DNA of 18,207 bases from CAYVFC01 sp964450715 (GCA_964450715.1 CAYVFC010000157.1:1-18207), one strand, 5' to 3'; shown: positions 6,719 to 15,197, numbered from the stretch's first letter. Notes: generated by a model not told the origin, from the sequence alone. Translations and numbers: made by a program.

Positions 6719-8167
6719 ATGAAATCTTTCGTGGGACGAGAGAAAGAAATCGCCCTGTTAAACGAGTTGAAGAATTCGAGCTCGGCCGAGTTCGTGGCGA
6801 TCTACGGCAGGCGCAGGGTCGGGAAGACCCGCCTCGTGCGCCACGTCTTCGAGAAGAACGGGATGTTTCTGGAAGCGATCGGAAAAAGGAGCGGAAAGAA
6901 GGACGAGCAGTTGCACATATTCTTCTCGGCGCTTCGAGGGCGTTTTCCGAAGCTTGGTGCGGCGTCCCGTCCCGGTTCGTGGGGCGAAGCCTTCGAGATG
7001 CTGTCGTCCGAACTGGCCACGGTAACGAAAGGGGAAAAATGCGTGGTTTTTCTCGATGAGCTTCCCTGGCTGGCGACACCCAGGTCTGGATTGATCGAGG
7101 AACTGGACCGGTTCTGGAACAGCCGGTGGAGTCGCCTCGACAACCTGTTGCTCATCGTATGCGGATCTGCGGCCTCGTGGATGTTGAGCAAGGTCGTCAG
7201 GGCCAAGGGAGGGCTGCATAACAGGCTGACCCGGACGATCGTTCTCGAGCCCTTCGACCTGAGAGAAACCGCCCAGTTGCTTGCGCTTCGCGGCGTGGAG
7301 TTGACCCATCGTCAAATCATCGAGATCTACATGGCCATGGGAGGTATTCCCTACTACCTGGAAAACGTATCGCCGGGGAAATCCCCGGCCCAGGTCGTCG
7401 ATGAAACGTGTTTTCGCAGGAGCGGGCTTCTATTCGACGAGTTCGAACAAGTATTTCCCGCTCTGTTCGCCCACTCGACCAAACACAAGAAGCTCATCCG
7501 ACGGATTGCCGGCAAGCGCTACGGTGTCTCCAGGGAAGAGCTGATCAGAACCACGAAGATACCCTCGGGAGCAGCGATCAACCGTCCTCTCGATGAACTG
7601 GAGGCGGCGGGATTCATCGCCCGATTCGTTCCGTATGGTAAGAAGAACCGCGAATCCTACTACCGAGTCGTCGACGAGTACTCGCAGTTCTATCTGATCT
7701 GGCTGGACGCAGTGAAACGACGCGCATTGAAAATACGACGCGACCACTGGCTTGCCGTCAGTCAGACACCGAGTTGGAAAAGCTGGGCCGGATATGCCTT
7801 TGAAGGGATCTGCCAGAAGCATGCCGATCAAATACTCGACGCCCTGGGGATCTCGGGTGTTCATAGCGAGGTTGCCACGTGGCGTTCGGCGCCCGGCGCG
7901 GAACGCGGCAGCCAGATAGATCTGCTTTTCGACAGGCGGGACGGGATCATCACCGTGGTCGAGATCAAGTACGCGGCCGGGCCGGTGACAATAAACAAGA
8001 AAGAGGCCGAAATGCTGAGAAACCGCCTGGCGGTTTTCAAGGAAGCCGTCAAGACACGTAAATCGGTCTCGCTCGTCATGATCTCGCCCTTCGGCACCAC
8101 GTCGAACGCCTACTCCCACGAGTTACTAGCCGCCGATATCAAGGCAGACGTTCTTTTCGGCCGCTAA
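6719..8167 (+). CDS. AAA-family ATPase with C-terminal PD-(D/E)XK domain (Arch_ATPase/DUF234 type)
   Basis: 482 residues from the ATG at 6719, chosen because GAGG lies 5 nt upstream. The upstream GTG at 6692 falls inside the inverted repeats. The N-terminus FVGREKEIALLNEL opens an archaeal-type STAND/AAA ATPase. Walker A is GRRRVGKT (residues 30-37), Walker B VVFLDE (D113, E114), and a sensor-like VCGSAASWM follows. The middle has a winged-helix-like part (GVSREELIRTTKIPSGAAI). The C-terminal DUF234 region carries QIDLLF...VVEIKY, with D401, E415 and K417 in the D...ExK arrangement of PD-(D/E)XK nucleases. All key residues are intact. It stands alone, not in an operon. Close relatives are common in archaea and scattered in bacteria, often in mobile or defence-rich regions. 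Its role is unknown; a defence or mobile-element function is inference. Confidence 0.88.
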   Translation: MKSFVGREKEIALLNELKNSSSAEFVAIYGRRRVGKTRLVRHVFEKNGMFLEAIGKRSGKKDEQLHIFFSALRGRFPKLGAASRPGSWGEAFEMLSSELATVTKGEKCVVFLDELPWLATPRSGLIEELDRFWNSRWSRLDNLLLIVCGSAASWMLSKVVRAKGGLHNRLTRTIVLEPFDLRETAQLLALRGVELTHRQIIEIYMAMGGIPYYLENVSPGKSPAQVVDETCFRRSGLLFDEFEQVFPALFAHSTKHKKLIRRIAGKRYGVSREELIRTTKIPSGAAINRPLDELEAAGFIARFVPYGKKNRESYYRVVDEYSQFYLIWLDAVKRRALKIRRDHWLAVSQTPSWKSWAGYAFEGICQKHADQILDALGISGVHSEVATWRSAPGAERGSQIDLLFDRRDGIITVVEIKYAAGPVTINKKEAEMLRNRLAVFKEAVKTRKSVSLVMISPFGTTSNAYSHELLAADIKADVLFGR

Positions 8168-8311
8168 TAGGTTTTTCGTCTTCTTCTATGGTGCCTCTAT
8201 CGCGGAGATCGCGCTTTCCTTCCATTTCGATTCGATACCTGCGGTCGGTCCGCGCGGCGCACCTCCCCCCTGAAAGTGGACGCGGGTATTTCTCAGGAGC
8301 TTCGGCAAAAC

Positions 8312-8333
8312 GGGCCGTGCAAGTGCACGGCCC
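8312..8333 (-). terminator. Rho-independent-type terminator
   Basis: A perfect 10-bp stem GGGCCGTGCA/TGCACGGCCC has a 2-nt loop. On the minus strand it is followed by GTTTTG. It lies 7 nt after the TAA of the gene fragment at 8340-8451, as expected for that gene's terminator. On the plus strand the trailing TTGAATTT could also end transcription from the ATPase gene, about 145 nt after its stop. Confidence 0.75.
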
Positions 8334-8339
8334 TTGAAT

Positions 8340-8451
8340 TTATAAGGGAAAACCCGATTGCCTATTGTACTCGCTAGCGGCGTCAGGGGAAGGGGAATCG
8401 TTAGAGGTTTCGACGCTGCCGGAGGCGATGGACTCGCGGCATTCGTCGCAG
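8340..8451 (-). pseudogene. 3' end of an unidentified gene, cut by repeat copy 3
   Basis: The minus-strand frame ends CDECRESIASGSVETSNDSP followed by SPDAASEYNRQSGFPL and a TAA at 8340-8342, with a good terminator just beyond. The CxxC start and polar tail look like a protein C-terminus, possibly a zinc-ribbon-like end. The frame happens to be open into the 305-bp repeat, but the fusion is accidental, since each copy reads into different sequence. The 5' part of the gene is missing. I do not recognise the family. Confidence 0.5.
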
Positions 8452-8756
8452 GCGTGAAGGACAAATAAAACTGGATTTCCGAGATCGAGCGTAGAAGAAC
8501 GGACAGGTGTTGTCGAGCAGAGGGAAAACTCTATCTCCGCCTGCTGCCGTCGGTTCAACCACCCCGCTACCGTCACAACCGCAAACGTGAATAAAAACGA
8601 CACACTCTGCTTCATCCCTCTACTAGCCTCCGGCCCTTATCCTACCCTCCCCCCAGTGCCAAAAACACCCTCTTTCCGGTCAAATTCTCTAACCTCACCC
8701 CCTCGGATCCCTCCGTTTTCGCTCGCCTTTTCGCCGATCGAGTTTTGGTACAATAC
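8452..8756 (-). repeat. 305-bp dispersed repeat, copy 3
   Basis: Same edges and length as copy 2, with nine substitutions, all in the right-hand 170 bp. Five fall in the first 12 codons of the minus-strand ORF: GTG to ATG at the start, three synonymous changes and one Ile to Ser. The left 130 bp is identical. Copies 2 and 3 share CGGGA beyond the right edge; copy 1 does not. The 41 bp to the stop of the radical SAM gene hold nothing recognised. Confidence 0.85.
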
Positions 8757-8797
8757 GGGAGTATTTATGAAATAGCTTTTAGGCTTGCCGATCGATT

Positions 8798-10765
8798 TCA
8801 GGCAGCCACTGCCGCCGGGCGCGGTTCGGCCGGCAGCTCCGGGACGCGAGGCGGAAGCGAGGTGGGTTGCTCGGGGAAGCGGATACTGCCCACCAGCGCG
8901 CGCGCCCGCTCGAACTGGGTGCGAATCGCGTTATGCAGCCTCGAGCCCATGCGCACGACCGGCTGCTCGTGTCCGGGACGGTTGTAGTAGGTCCAGCGGG
9001 TCTCAGGCATGTCCTGGGTCTGGCCGCGCAGCTCCATCTGCGGCTGATTGGTGCAGATGACGCCCAGGGGCGAGACGAAGTGCGGCGCGAACTGGGAAAA
9101 GCCCTTGCGGAACGGGGTAAGCACGTCGTTGGGCAGCAGCGCCTCGCCGCGCTGGCGCAGCTCGCGCGCGCGCAGCTTGACCGCAGGCGAGGGCGCCTCC
9201 AGCTCGATGGCCTTGATCACCACGCGCAGGAAGCGTACCCGCCTGAGCGACAGCTCGGCCTGGTAGCGCAGGAACTCCGTATCGGCGTCCTTGAAGGTAT
9301 GGTAGGCCTCCAGGCTGCACTCGTAGATCTGCAGCAGCGGCGGCCCGTTGACGGTGCGCAGCTTCTCGTGGGCCAGCTTGAAGTAGTGAATGATCTGCTC
9401 GTCGGTCAGGTGCTCCAGCTGGTAGGAGCCCGTCTCCCAGAGATGGATGTCCTCCCAGTCGAAGACGTCGTTGATGCGCTCCTGCTGGAGCATCCGGTTG
9501 TAGAGCTTGGTGCCCGGGCAGGGACGGATGGGGCCGATCTGGTAAAGGGTCGGCTTGAGGCTGACGAAGTAGTCGATGTCCTTTTCGATGTTGTCGACGG
9601 TATGGAAGTCAAATCCGAGAATCGTCGAGCCGATCACCTGGATGCCGTGGCGGGTGAGCTCGGGGAAGAGCTTCTGCGGCGTGGTGTGCCCCTCGCGCTT
9701 ATGGTAACCGGTCTTGGATTTATCGCTCTGTTCCTCTACCAGGCCCGACTCCACGCCGATCCAGATGCCCTCCACGCCGAACTCCCTGAGCTCGCGCGGG
9801 GTGAAGCGGGAGACCGTGCTCATGGAGCCGAAGCTGATCCAGCGGAATCCCCAGGTCTTCCGGTCCGAACGGATCAACCGGCCCAACTCGCGGACGAACT
9901 CCTCCTCCATGAAGATGTCTTCATCAAAGAGGATGAAGGTGATCTGCTCGCGCCCCAGCCGCCGCTGGTGTGCCTTCATGGTCTCGTAGACCTCCGCCGC
10001 GTTGGCCACGCCGATCCTCTTGTAGTGGAAGAAAGCCGAGGTGTTGCAGAACTCGCAGGCGTTGGGGCAGCCCAGGCCGACCAGGATGATGGGCAGCTCC
10101 AGCTTCAGGTTCTGGAAACGGGTGATCTGCACCTCCGCCCCGGGAATCGTATACTGGGTGATGGGTCGCTCCACATCGGGATCGCCGAGAAGCTGGCGCA
10201 TATACGTCACACCCTCGCCGCGACAGATATGATCGGCGTTCTCGCGGATGTAATCGGCGTGGCCCTCCTTGTCGCCCGGCAGGGGCTGGTGGATCATGCC
10301 CACGCCGTAACCCCCGATCACGATCTCGGTCTGCGGACTGGCTTCACGGATATATCGCATCATGCGGGAGACCCGCTTCATGTGCATGCTGATGAGCTGG
10401 ATGGCGATGACGTCGTAGCCCTTGGCCACCTCGGCCTTGAAACCCTCCCAGGTCGGGCATTCCAACACGGTGGTGGGATTGCGCAGGTTCTCGGCGATCA
10501 GATACAACGAGTAGGAGTACATCCGGGTTCGGCCGTCCATGTTGTTCTCGCGCGCCAGCCGGGCGCCCAGCAAGTCGTTGACCGACTTGCCCCACTTCAG
10601 GGGGTAGGGCCCGTAGGCGTTGACCAGCAGCACCCGCGCGCTGCCGTCGGCCTTTCGAACCGTCCGCAACGGCCGGGCGTTGCCGGCCTGACAAGAGGCG
10701 TTGCACGGATCCGAGTCCCGGCGCTCTCTTCTATGCTCGCTGGTACCGACTGTCTGTATTCCCAT
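8798..10765 (-). CDS. B12-binding-type radical SAM protein
   Basis: 655 residues from the ATG at 10765, which has AGGGAGG 5 nt upstream. A longer open frame to 10900 runs through the promoter region and is not credible. Residues about 43-190 form a Rossmann-like domain in the position of a cobalamin-binding domain (ARVLLVNAYGPYPLKWG...IVIGGYG). The usual DxHxxG His motif is absent, so B12 may bind base-off without His or not at all. The radical SAM core follows, with GLGCPNACEFC giving C233, C237 and C240 for the [4Fe-4S] cluster, then FDEDIF, GVESG and the late GPIRPCPGTKLY block. The last about 150 residues are helical and charged. Similar architectures act as methyltransferases or cyclases on lipids and natural products. 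The substrate is unknown and no pathway genes are adjacent. Confidence 0.88.
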   Translation of the reverse strand: MGIQTVGTSEHRRERRDSDPCNASCQAGNARPLRTVRKADGSARVLLVNAYGPYPLKWGKSVNDLLGARLARENNMDGRTRMYSYSLYLIAENLRNPTTVLECPTWEGFKAEVAKGYDVIAIQLISMHMKRVSRMMRYIREASPQTEIVIGGYGVGMIHQPLPGDKEGHADYIRENADHICRGEGVTYMRQLLGDPDVERPITQYTIPGAEVQITRFQNLKLELPIILVGLGCPNACEFCNTSAFFHYKRIGVANAAEVYETMKAHQRRLGREQITFILFDEDIFMEEEFVRELGRLIRSDRKTWGFRWISFGSMSTVSRFTPRELREFGVEGIWIGVESGLVEEQSDKSKTGYHKREGHTTPQKLFPELTRHGIQVIGSTILGFDFHTVDNIEKDIDYFVSLKPTLYQIGPIRPCPGTKLYNRMLQQERINDVFDWEDIHLWETGSYQLEHLTDEQIIHYFKLAHEKLRTVNGPPLLQIYECSLEAYHTFKDADTEFLRYQAELSLRRVRFLRVVIKAIELEAPSPAVKLRARELRQRGEALLPNDVLTPFRKGFSQFAPHFVSPLGVICTNQPQMELRGQTQDMPETRWTYYNRPGHEQPVVRMGSRLHNAIRTQFERARALVGSIRFPEQPTSLPPRVPELPAEPRPAAVAA

Positions 10766-10809
10766 CGCTTCCTCCCTGCCGCTGGATTCGCCTTTTTGAA
10801 TACGACCTC

Positions 10810-10849
10810 GTATGTGAATAAATATTTCACATACGGCTCGGTATGTAAA
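10810..10849 (-). promoter_or_regulatory. Promoter and palindromic operator of the radical SAM gene
   Basis: GTATGTGAA and TTCACATAC form a perfect 9-bp palindrome around a 7-nt spacer (10810-10834). A third half-site, GTATGTAAA, lies at 10841-10849. On the minus strand TTTACA (10849-10844) and AATATT (10826-10821), 17 nt apart, make a plausible sigma-70 promoter. The palindrome covers the -10 and the half-site overlaps the -35, the geometry of a repressor site. It is not a CRP site because the TGTGA/TCACA spacing is 9, not 6. TetR-type binding is a guess. No regulator gene is nearby. A small hairpin, TTCGCCC-GGA-GGGCGAA, lies at 10868-10884. Confidence 0.6.
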
Positions 10850-10884
10850 GGGGGAATTTCGAAAAAATTCGCCCGGAGGGCGAA

Positions 10885-11306
10885 CCGGGATATCCGGCAT
10901 CGAATCCTCCGAGCGGCAGAGGGGAGAGGCGCAGAAATAATCATATATTTCATATGTTTACCGATCAGGCCACCTCCACGAGAGCGCGCGCGCGAGACCG
11001 CGAGCCGAACCCCGCGTTCACGGACGTACGACGCGAATACCGCGCACTCTTCAAACAACGCGGTAACGGCCGCTGTTCGGCGCGGCCGCACGAACTCCAC
11101 TGTCACTGTAAAATCCCGTTTCCAGAACAAGGAAAGGGCCGGAGCGAGGACCGAGGGGCGGAGAGCTCGCTCGCGGTAAGACGCCGTCCTCGCGCGGAAA
11201 AGCGACGGGCAGGGGCAACGCGCGCTCTTCGTCCCCTAGCTTTCGCCCAAAGGCACCTCTTCTCCTTATTAACCCCTCAACGGTCGTCTTCCGCGGCGAT
11301 CCGCTT
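10885..11306. other. Intergenic region without a supported gene
   Basis: This stretch lies between the radical SAM promoter and the end of the DsbA-like frame. It is mostly GC-rich, with short CG-dinucleotide runs (GCGCGCGCGCGAGA) and an AT-rich patch at 10936-10960. Open frames exist on both strands, but none has a ribosome site, protein-like composition or a recognisable motif. I see no RNA gene or repeat in it. Confidence 0.5.
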
Positions 11307-12233
11307 CTATAGAGCTTCAGCTTCCCCCTTTTCTTCGACGGCTTGGCGGTAGTACGACTCGGCGTCGATGCCGCTTCGTTTGGCTTTCTCCAATTCTTCG
11401 TCGACGAGTACGGTGAAAACCTATAGCGGTTGGGCACCCGCAACAAACCGCCCGTTGATAAAAAACGACGGAGTGCCGCGCGCCTTGAACCGACTCGCTG
11501 TCTTGGCGTCTTCTTCGATGCGCGCTTTGGTCGATTGCTGCCGAAAGCAGGCGCGCCACTGTTTAAAACGAAGCTGGCGGATGCGGCGCGCGTAGCGGAC
11601 GATATCCTTGGCTTCGAGGTCGGCGTTGTTATCAAAGAGTAGATCGTGTAGCTCCCAGAACCGACCTTGCTCCCGGGCGCATTCCGCGGCAATGGCTGCC
11701 GGCATGGCCCGTTTGTGAAAGGGCAGCGGGTTGTGTTTGAACACGAGTCGAAGGTCATCGCCATAGGTACGAAGCAAGGTGCTCAGAGTCGTTTGTACCC
11801 TTTAGCAGAACGGGCACTGAAAATCGGTTATCTCCACGATCGTTACCCAGGCATGTTCCGGGCCTCGGATCGACGAATCCCCAATCGGGTTCGCATATAC
11901 CGTGTCCGGACTCGGCCGTTTAACGGCGCGCGCGGTTTCCAGCCCTTCGACCTTGGCCGCCAGAGCCTGGTGCTGGCCGCGCAGTAGGCTCAGCTCCTGG
12001 CGTATCTGTTCCAGCGCGTCGCGTTGTTCGTGGCGCATGTCCTGCAGCTCGCCCTGCTGAGCGGTTTTCAACTCTTTTAAAGAGTCCTGCATCTGGCTGC
12101 GATCCGATTGACCGGCGCAACCTACGCTGGCGACGAAGCTGAAACCAAGCGCGACATAACCGAGGCGCCGCAGGGGCTTCGGTCCGGAAACGACAAAGCC
12201 GAAACCAAGCGCCGTACGAAAGTGGGTCCACAT
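11307..12233 (-). pseudogene. DsbA-like thioredoxin-fold lipoprotein with two in-frame stops
   Basis: From the ATG at 12233 (GGAGG 7 nt upstream) one reading frame of 308 codons runs to a TAG at 11307-11309. It encodes a signal region with lipobox ASVGC, a coiled coil (about residues 45-95, SLKELKTAQQGELQDMRHEQ), then EITDFQCPFC, the DsbA active-site CxxC at residues 140-143. Codon 144, right after it, is TAA (11802-11804). The frame resumes RVQTTLSTLLRTYGDDLRL and VFKHNPLPFHKRAMPAA through GTPSFFINGRFVAGAQPL. Codon 271 is TAG (11421-11423), where relatives usually have Glu, then VFTVLVDEELEKAK follows. No frameshift is present. Both stops are one base from a plausible sense codon. It would be a periplasmic disulfide oxidoreductase if read through, but is most simply a recent pseudogene or carries assembly errors. 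Confidence 0.85.
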
Positions 12234-12305
12234 GGGCTGTCCTCCGAGCAACAGAACCGCAACCTCGTTATAAGTTGGTAACTACGATCGGAACCATTCC
12301 ATAGT

Positions 12306-12471
12306 TAGTTCCCGGCTCAAAATGCAACTCCCGTCGCCTCGCTTGCGGGGCGGGCGCATCTGCTGCGTCGTTCCTCCTCGAAATAGCCCCACTATTCGCT
12401 CGTCGTCACTCCTTGCAGCTGCGCCCGCCGCGCTGCGCGATGCTCGGTCCGGCATTTCGAGCCGGGAACTA
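12306..12471. repeat. Long imperfect palindrome (foldback repeat)
   Basis: Outer 20-bp arms TAGTTCCCGGCTCAAAATGC (12306-12325) and its complement (12452-12471) have one mismatch. Inner arms GGCGGGCGCA (12349-12358) and TGCGCCCGCC (12420-12429) pair, and the centre is AATAG-CCCCA-CTATT (12382-12396). The whole is symmetric about 12388.5. It lies 35 bp after the stop of the minus-strand MYXO-CTERM-like gene and upstream of the DsbA-like frame. The central TTCCTCCTCGAAATAGCCCC block resembles a hairpin repeat I recall as widespread in Proteobacteria. It may act as a terminator or be a non-autonomous mobile repeat. Confidence 0.8.
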
Positions 12472-12506
12472 GTTACACGAAAAGCGAAAAACCAAACCGC
12501 CTCTTC

Positions 12507-14861
12507 TTACGGCCGAGCGGTTGGGGAGGCGCGCCGCCGCAGGCCGACCATAACCATGAGTCCGAGCAGCAAAGCGAGTAGCGCTCCGCGCCTCTCGCCC
12601 GGTTTCCCGGGCATTGAGCGGCACCCGCAGCCGTCGTCCGAGCTGCCGCCGGGCACGCCGTTACATACGTAATCCGTGTCCAGGATCTCCCCGCGATCGA
12701 GCGATCCATCACCGTCCAGATCGATCCCCGCATCGATACGCTTGCCACCGGCCTCACACTGCTCGCCCGGAAGCACATCCTCCACCTCGACCAGGCCCGG
12801 CGCACGGTCCGCGCCCCCGTCGGCACCGTCGCCCCCGTCGCCCACCGCGGAGTCGCATACCGTCGCGGTCGAGGTAACCTCTTCGGCGGCGAGCGTCCCG
12901 TCGCCGTCGGTATCGAGACCCGATTCGATGAGAAGACCGCCATCCGGACAATCACCGACCGGCGGTTCATCGGATACCCGCACGAGCGCGGTCAGCCCGT
13001 TGACCCCGTCGGCGCCGTCGGTACCGGGCGCCCCGTCCTGACCATCCGCACCTTCGGCCCCCGTCGCTCCATCCTGTCCGTTTTCACCGTCGGCTCCCGC
13101 CGGACCGGCCGGCCCCTCGGGGCCCGCGGGGCCTTCGGGACCGCGGCAATCGAGAACATTGCAGTTCGTATCGCAGACGTGGTTCTGGTTCAGATCCCAG
13201 CAGCTATAGCCGTTGGTTCCGGCCGCCCCGCGGCAGTCGAGCACGTTGCACAGGTTGTCGCTGGTAAAGTCCTCGGCACCGGGCGTGCAGATCCCGTCCT
13301 GGTCGAGATCCCAGCAGGCGACGCCGTCCTGCCCCTGACAGTCGGCCGTCGTGCAATCCCCGTCGCCGTTCTGGTCCTCGACGCCGGTGTCGCAGGCGCC
13401 GTTCTCGTTCGTGTCCCAGCACTCGAAGGCTCCCGAGCCGCCGGGGATCCCCGCCGACTCGGTCGCGCCGATATCGCAGGTGGCGCCGATGGGCCTCGCG
13501 ACGCCCCGCTGATCTTCGGAGATGACCGCCCCTTCCGAGTCGATACAGCTACCCGCGTCGATAGCCGCGCTGCCGTCGAGCGGAAGCTTGGTCCGAGCCG
13601 GCCCGCCGTTGTCCGTCAAGGGGCCGAGCTTGGCCACCGCGCCGTAGACATTGTCGTCGTCGGTACTGATGGCACACCCGCTCAGCGTCGAGACCAGGTT
13701 GTACCCGAGCGACATGATCGGGCCGTAGCAGTCCGGCCCAACCGGCGCGCCGTTTTCCGCCACGATTGTGTTGCGCATCTGCACGCCGCCGTAGTCGGCG
13801 TGGATTCCGCCCCCTTCGCTCGCCTGGTTGCCGGCTATGGTGACGTTATCGAGATCAAGGGGGCAATCGTAGGCGTAGATCCCGCCGCCCATCCCGTCGA
13901 CGAGCGTCGTGTTCCCGGCGATGGTCGAGTTCCGGATGCGAAGCGATCCGGGTGAGCACTGGATTCCGGCTCCCGCATTCCCCGTGTTACCCGCGATCGT
14001 CGAGTCGACGATGACGCCCGTCCCCGCAAGGTCGATACCGCCCTCGGCGTTGGCGATGATCGCGCACCGCGCGAGCTCTGCGTCCGTGCCGAGCAAGCCC
14101 TTGCCTTGCCCCCGCGCGTGTTCTCCACCCGGCTGTCGGTCATGGCGATACCGTCCCCGCCCACGGCCGCGTAACCCGCCCCGTTGTTTCGGAAGGTCGA
14201 CTGGTCGGTGGTGAGCGACGTCACACCGTAGACGATGTATCCGTCCGAGTAGTTCGAGAGGTTGTCCTCGAACGCGCAGCTCGACAGCTCGACGACGTCC
14301 CCGGTCACGATCTGCTCGCTGGCGACGTTATCCTGAAACGTACACTGGTTCAGCACGACGCTCGTCGAGCCATGGACGATCGTCGCGGCATAGCCGACCG
14401 AAGAGTTGCCGATGAAGTCAGTGGTCGACACCTGGACAGGAGCGGAGTTCACGGCCCAGATACCGCCTCCCGTCCCCGACGCGACGTTGTCGTGAAAGAG
14501 GGACCCGGTCACGACGACGGGCCCGGTCCCGTTCTGGTAGACCGTACCGGCGCCGGCATCGTTGGTATCGAAGATGGAAGCCGTTCGTGCTCAGCGAAGG
14601 AGACCCCTGGTTGGCATCCCAGAACGTCTGGCTCAGCCCCTGTCCGCGAATCGTGAGGTCTAGACCTGCCGGTACGACGACGAAGCTCTCCAGGTGCGTA
14701 CCGATCCCGAGCTCGATAATGTCCCCGGACGTCGCCCCCGCGACCGCATCGGCGATCAACGTGAAATCGCAGCTCGACTCGCACACCGTCCACGTCGCCG
14801 CCCGCGCCTGCGGCGCCCACAAGACGAAAACCACGAAGATCACCCCTAGAATCCTACCCAT
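12507..14861 (-). pseudogene. Beta-helix/collagen-like surface protein with MYXO-CTERM-like tail, frameshifted
   Basis: Start ATG at 14861 with GGGGG 4 nt upstream; signal peptide MGRILGVIFVVFVLWAPQAR. Then come right-handed beta-helix (PATN/CSLREAI-like) repeats such as IRNSTIAGNTTLVDG, a choice-of-anchor-type ending (GAVAKLGPLTDNGGPARTKL), three CWDxNxNGxCD modules, and collagen-like GPEGPAGPEGPAGPAGADG. Two Asp-rich Cys modules follow (IESGLDTDGDGTL, IDAGIDLDGDGSL). The tail has GCGCR, a hydrophobic helix and RRR, like MYXO-CTERM sorting signals. The frame shifts twice: near 14578-14579 (one extra base in GGCTTCC, minus strand) and at the C run 14109-14113 (one base missing). The middle part reads in another frame, and the shifts cancel, giving about 784 codons if repaired. 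Decay or sequencing error are both possible. Confidence 0.85.
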
Positions 14862-14992
14862 GTCACCCCCTAAACGCCGGTCGGCTAGAGTGGAAAGCAC
14901 GGGTCTAACACATCGGCCATCCGCGCAACGCCCCTAGACGCCGCTCTTTACTTTGCGGGTCGAACGCACGCACGTACAACACATCGACGCAA

Positions 14993-15092
14993 CGCCCGGC
15001 TACCCAAACAGACGCCCGGCTACCCCGACAAACTCCCGGCTTCCCCCACGAACGCCCGGCTACCCCGACAACCCCCCGGCTACCCCAACAGA
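14993..15092. repeat. 20-bp tandem repeat, five units
   Basis: Units of CGCCCGGCTACCCCGACAAA type start at 14993, 15013, 15033, 15053 and 15073. CCCGGC recurs at exact 20-bp spacing, and each unit differs by one to six bases. The period is not a multiple of three and no good frame spans it, so it is probably non-coding. It lies in the 423-bp gap (14862-15284) between the divergent MYXO-CTERM-like gene and the HigA frame. Apart from this array and the promoter near 15200, nothing else was recognised in the gap. Confidence 0.85.
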
Positions 15093-15197
15093 CTCCGCGT
15101 TTCTACCCGTACGAGCACCCCTTGACTCCGTGAACACAAGTGGTTTCCCCCGCCAGCCATCGCCGTCCCCTGATTGCCTCTCCCCCATTAATAACGC

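Noticed and set aside
10810..10834. CRP/FNR binding site
   Set aside because: TGTGA and TCACA are 9 nt apart, not the 6 nt of a CRP site, and the FNR core TTGAT is absent.
10597..11130. 177-codon minus-strand frame covering the radical SAM promoter
   Set aside because: It crosses the operator and overlaps the radical SAM gene in another frame; it has no family features.
8867..11179. 770-codon plus-strand open frame
   Set aside because: It is the antisense shadow of the radical SAM gene; long antisense frames are common in GC-rich DNA.
11802..11804. Selenocysteine recoding at the DsbA-like active site
   Set aside because: The codon is TAA, not TGA, and both active-site Cys are already encoded before it.
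13179..13955. 258-codon plus-strand open frame
   Set aside because: It lies antisense to the MYXO-CTERM-like gene, whose domains are recognisable; no ribosome site or motif of its own.
14993..15092. CRISPR array
   Set aside because: Repeats of 20 bp are contiguous without spacers and no cas genes are present.
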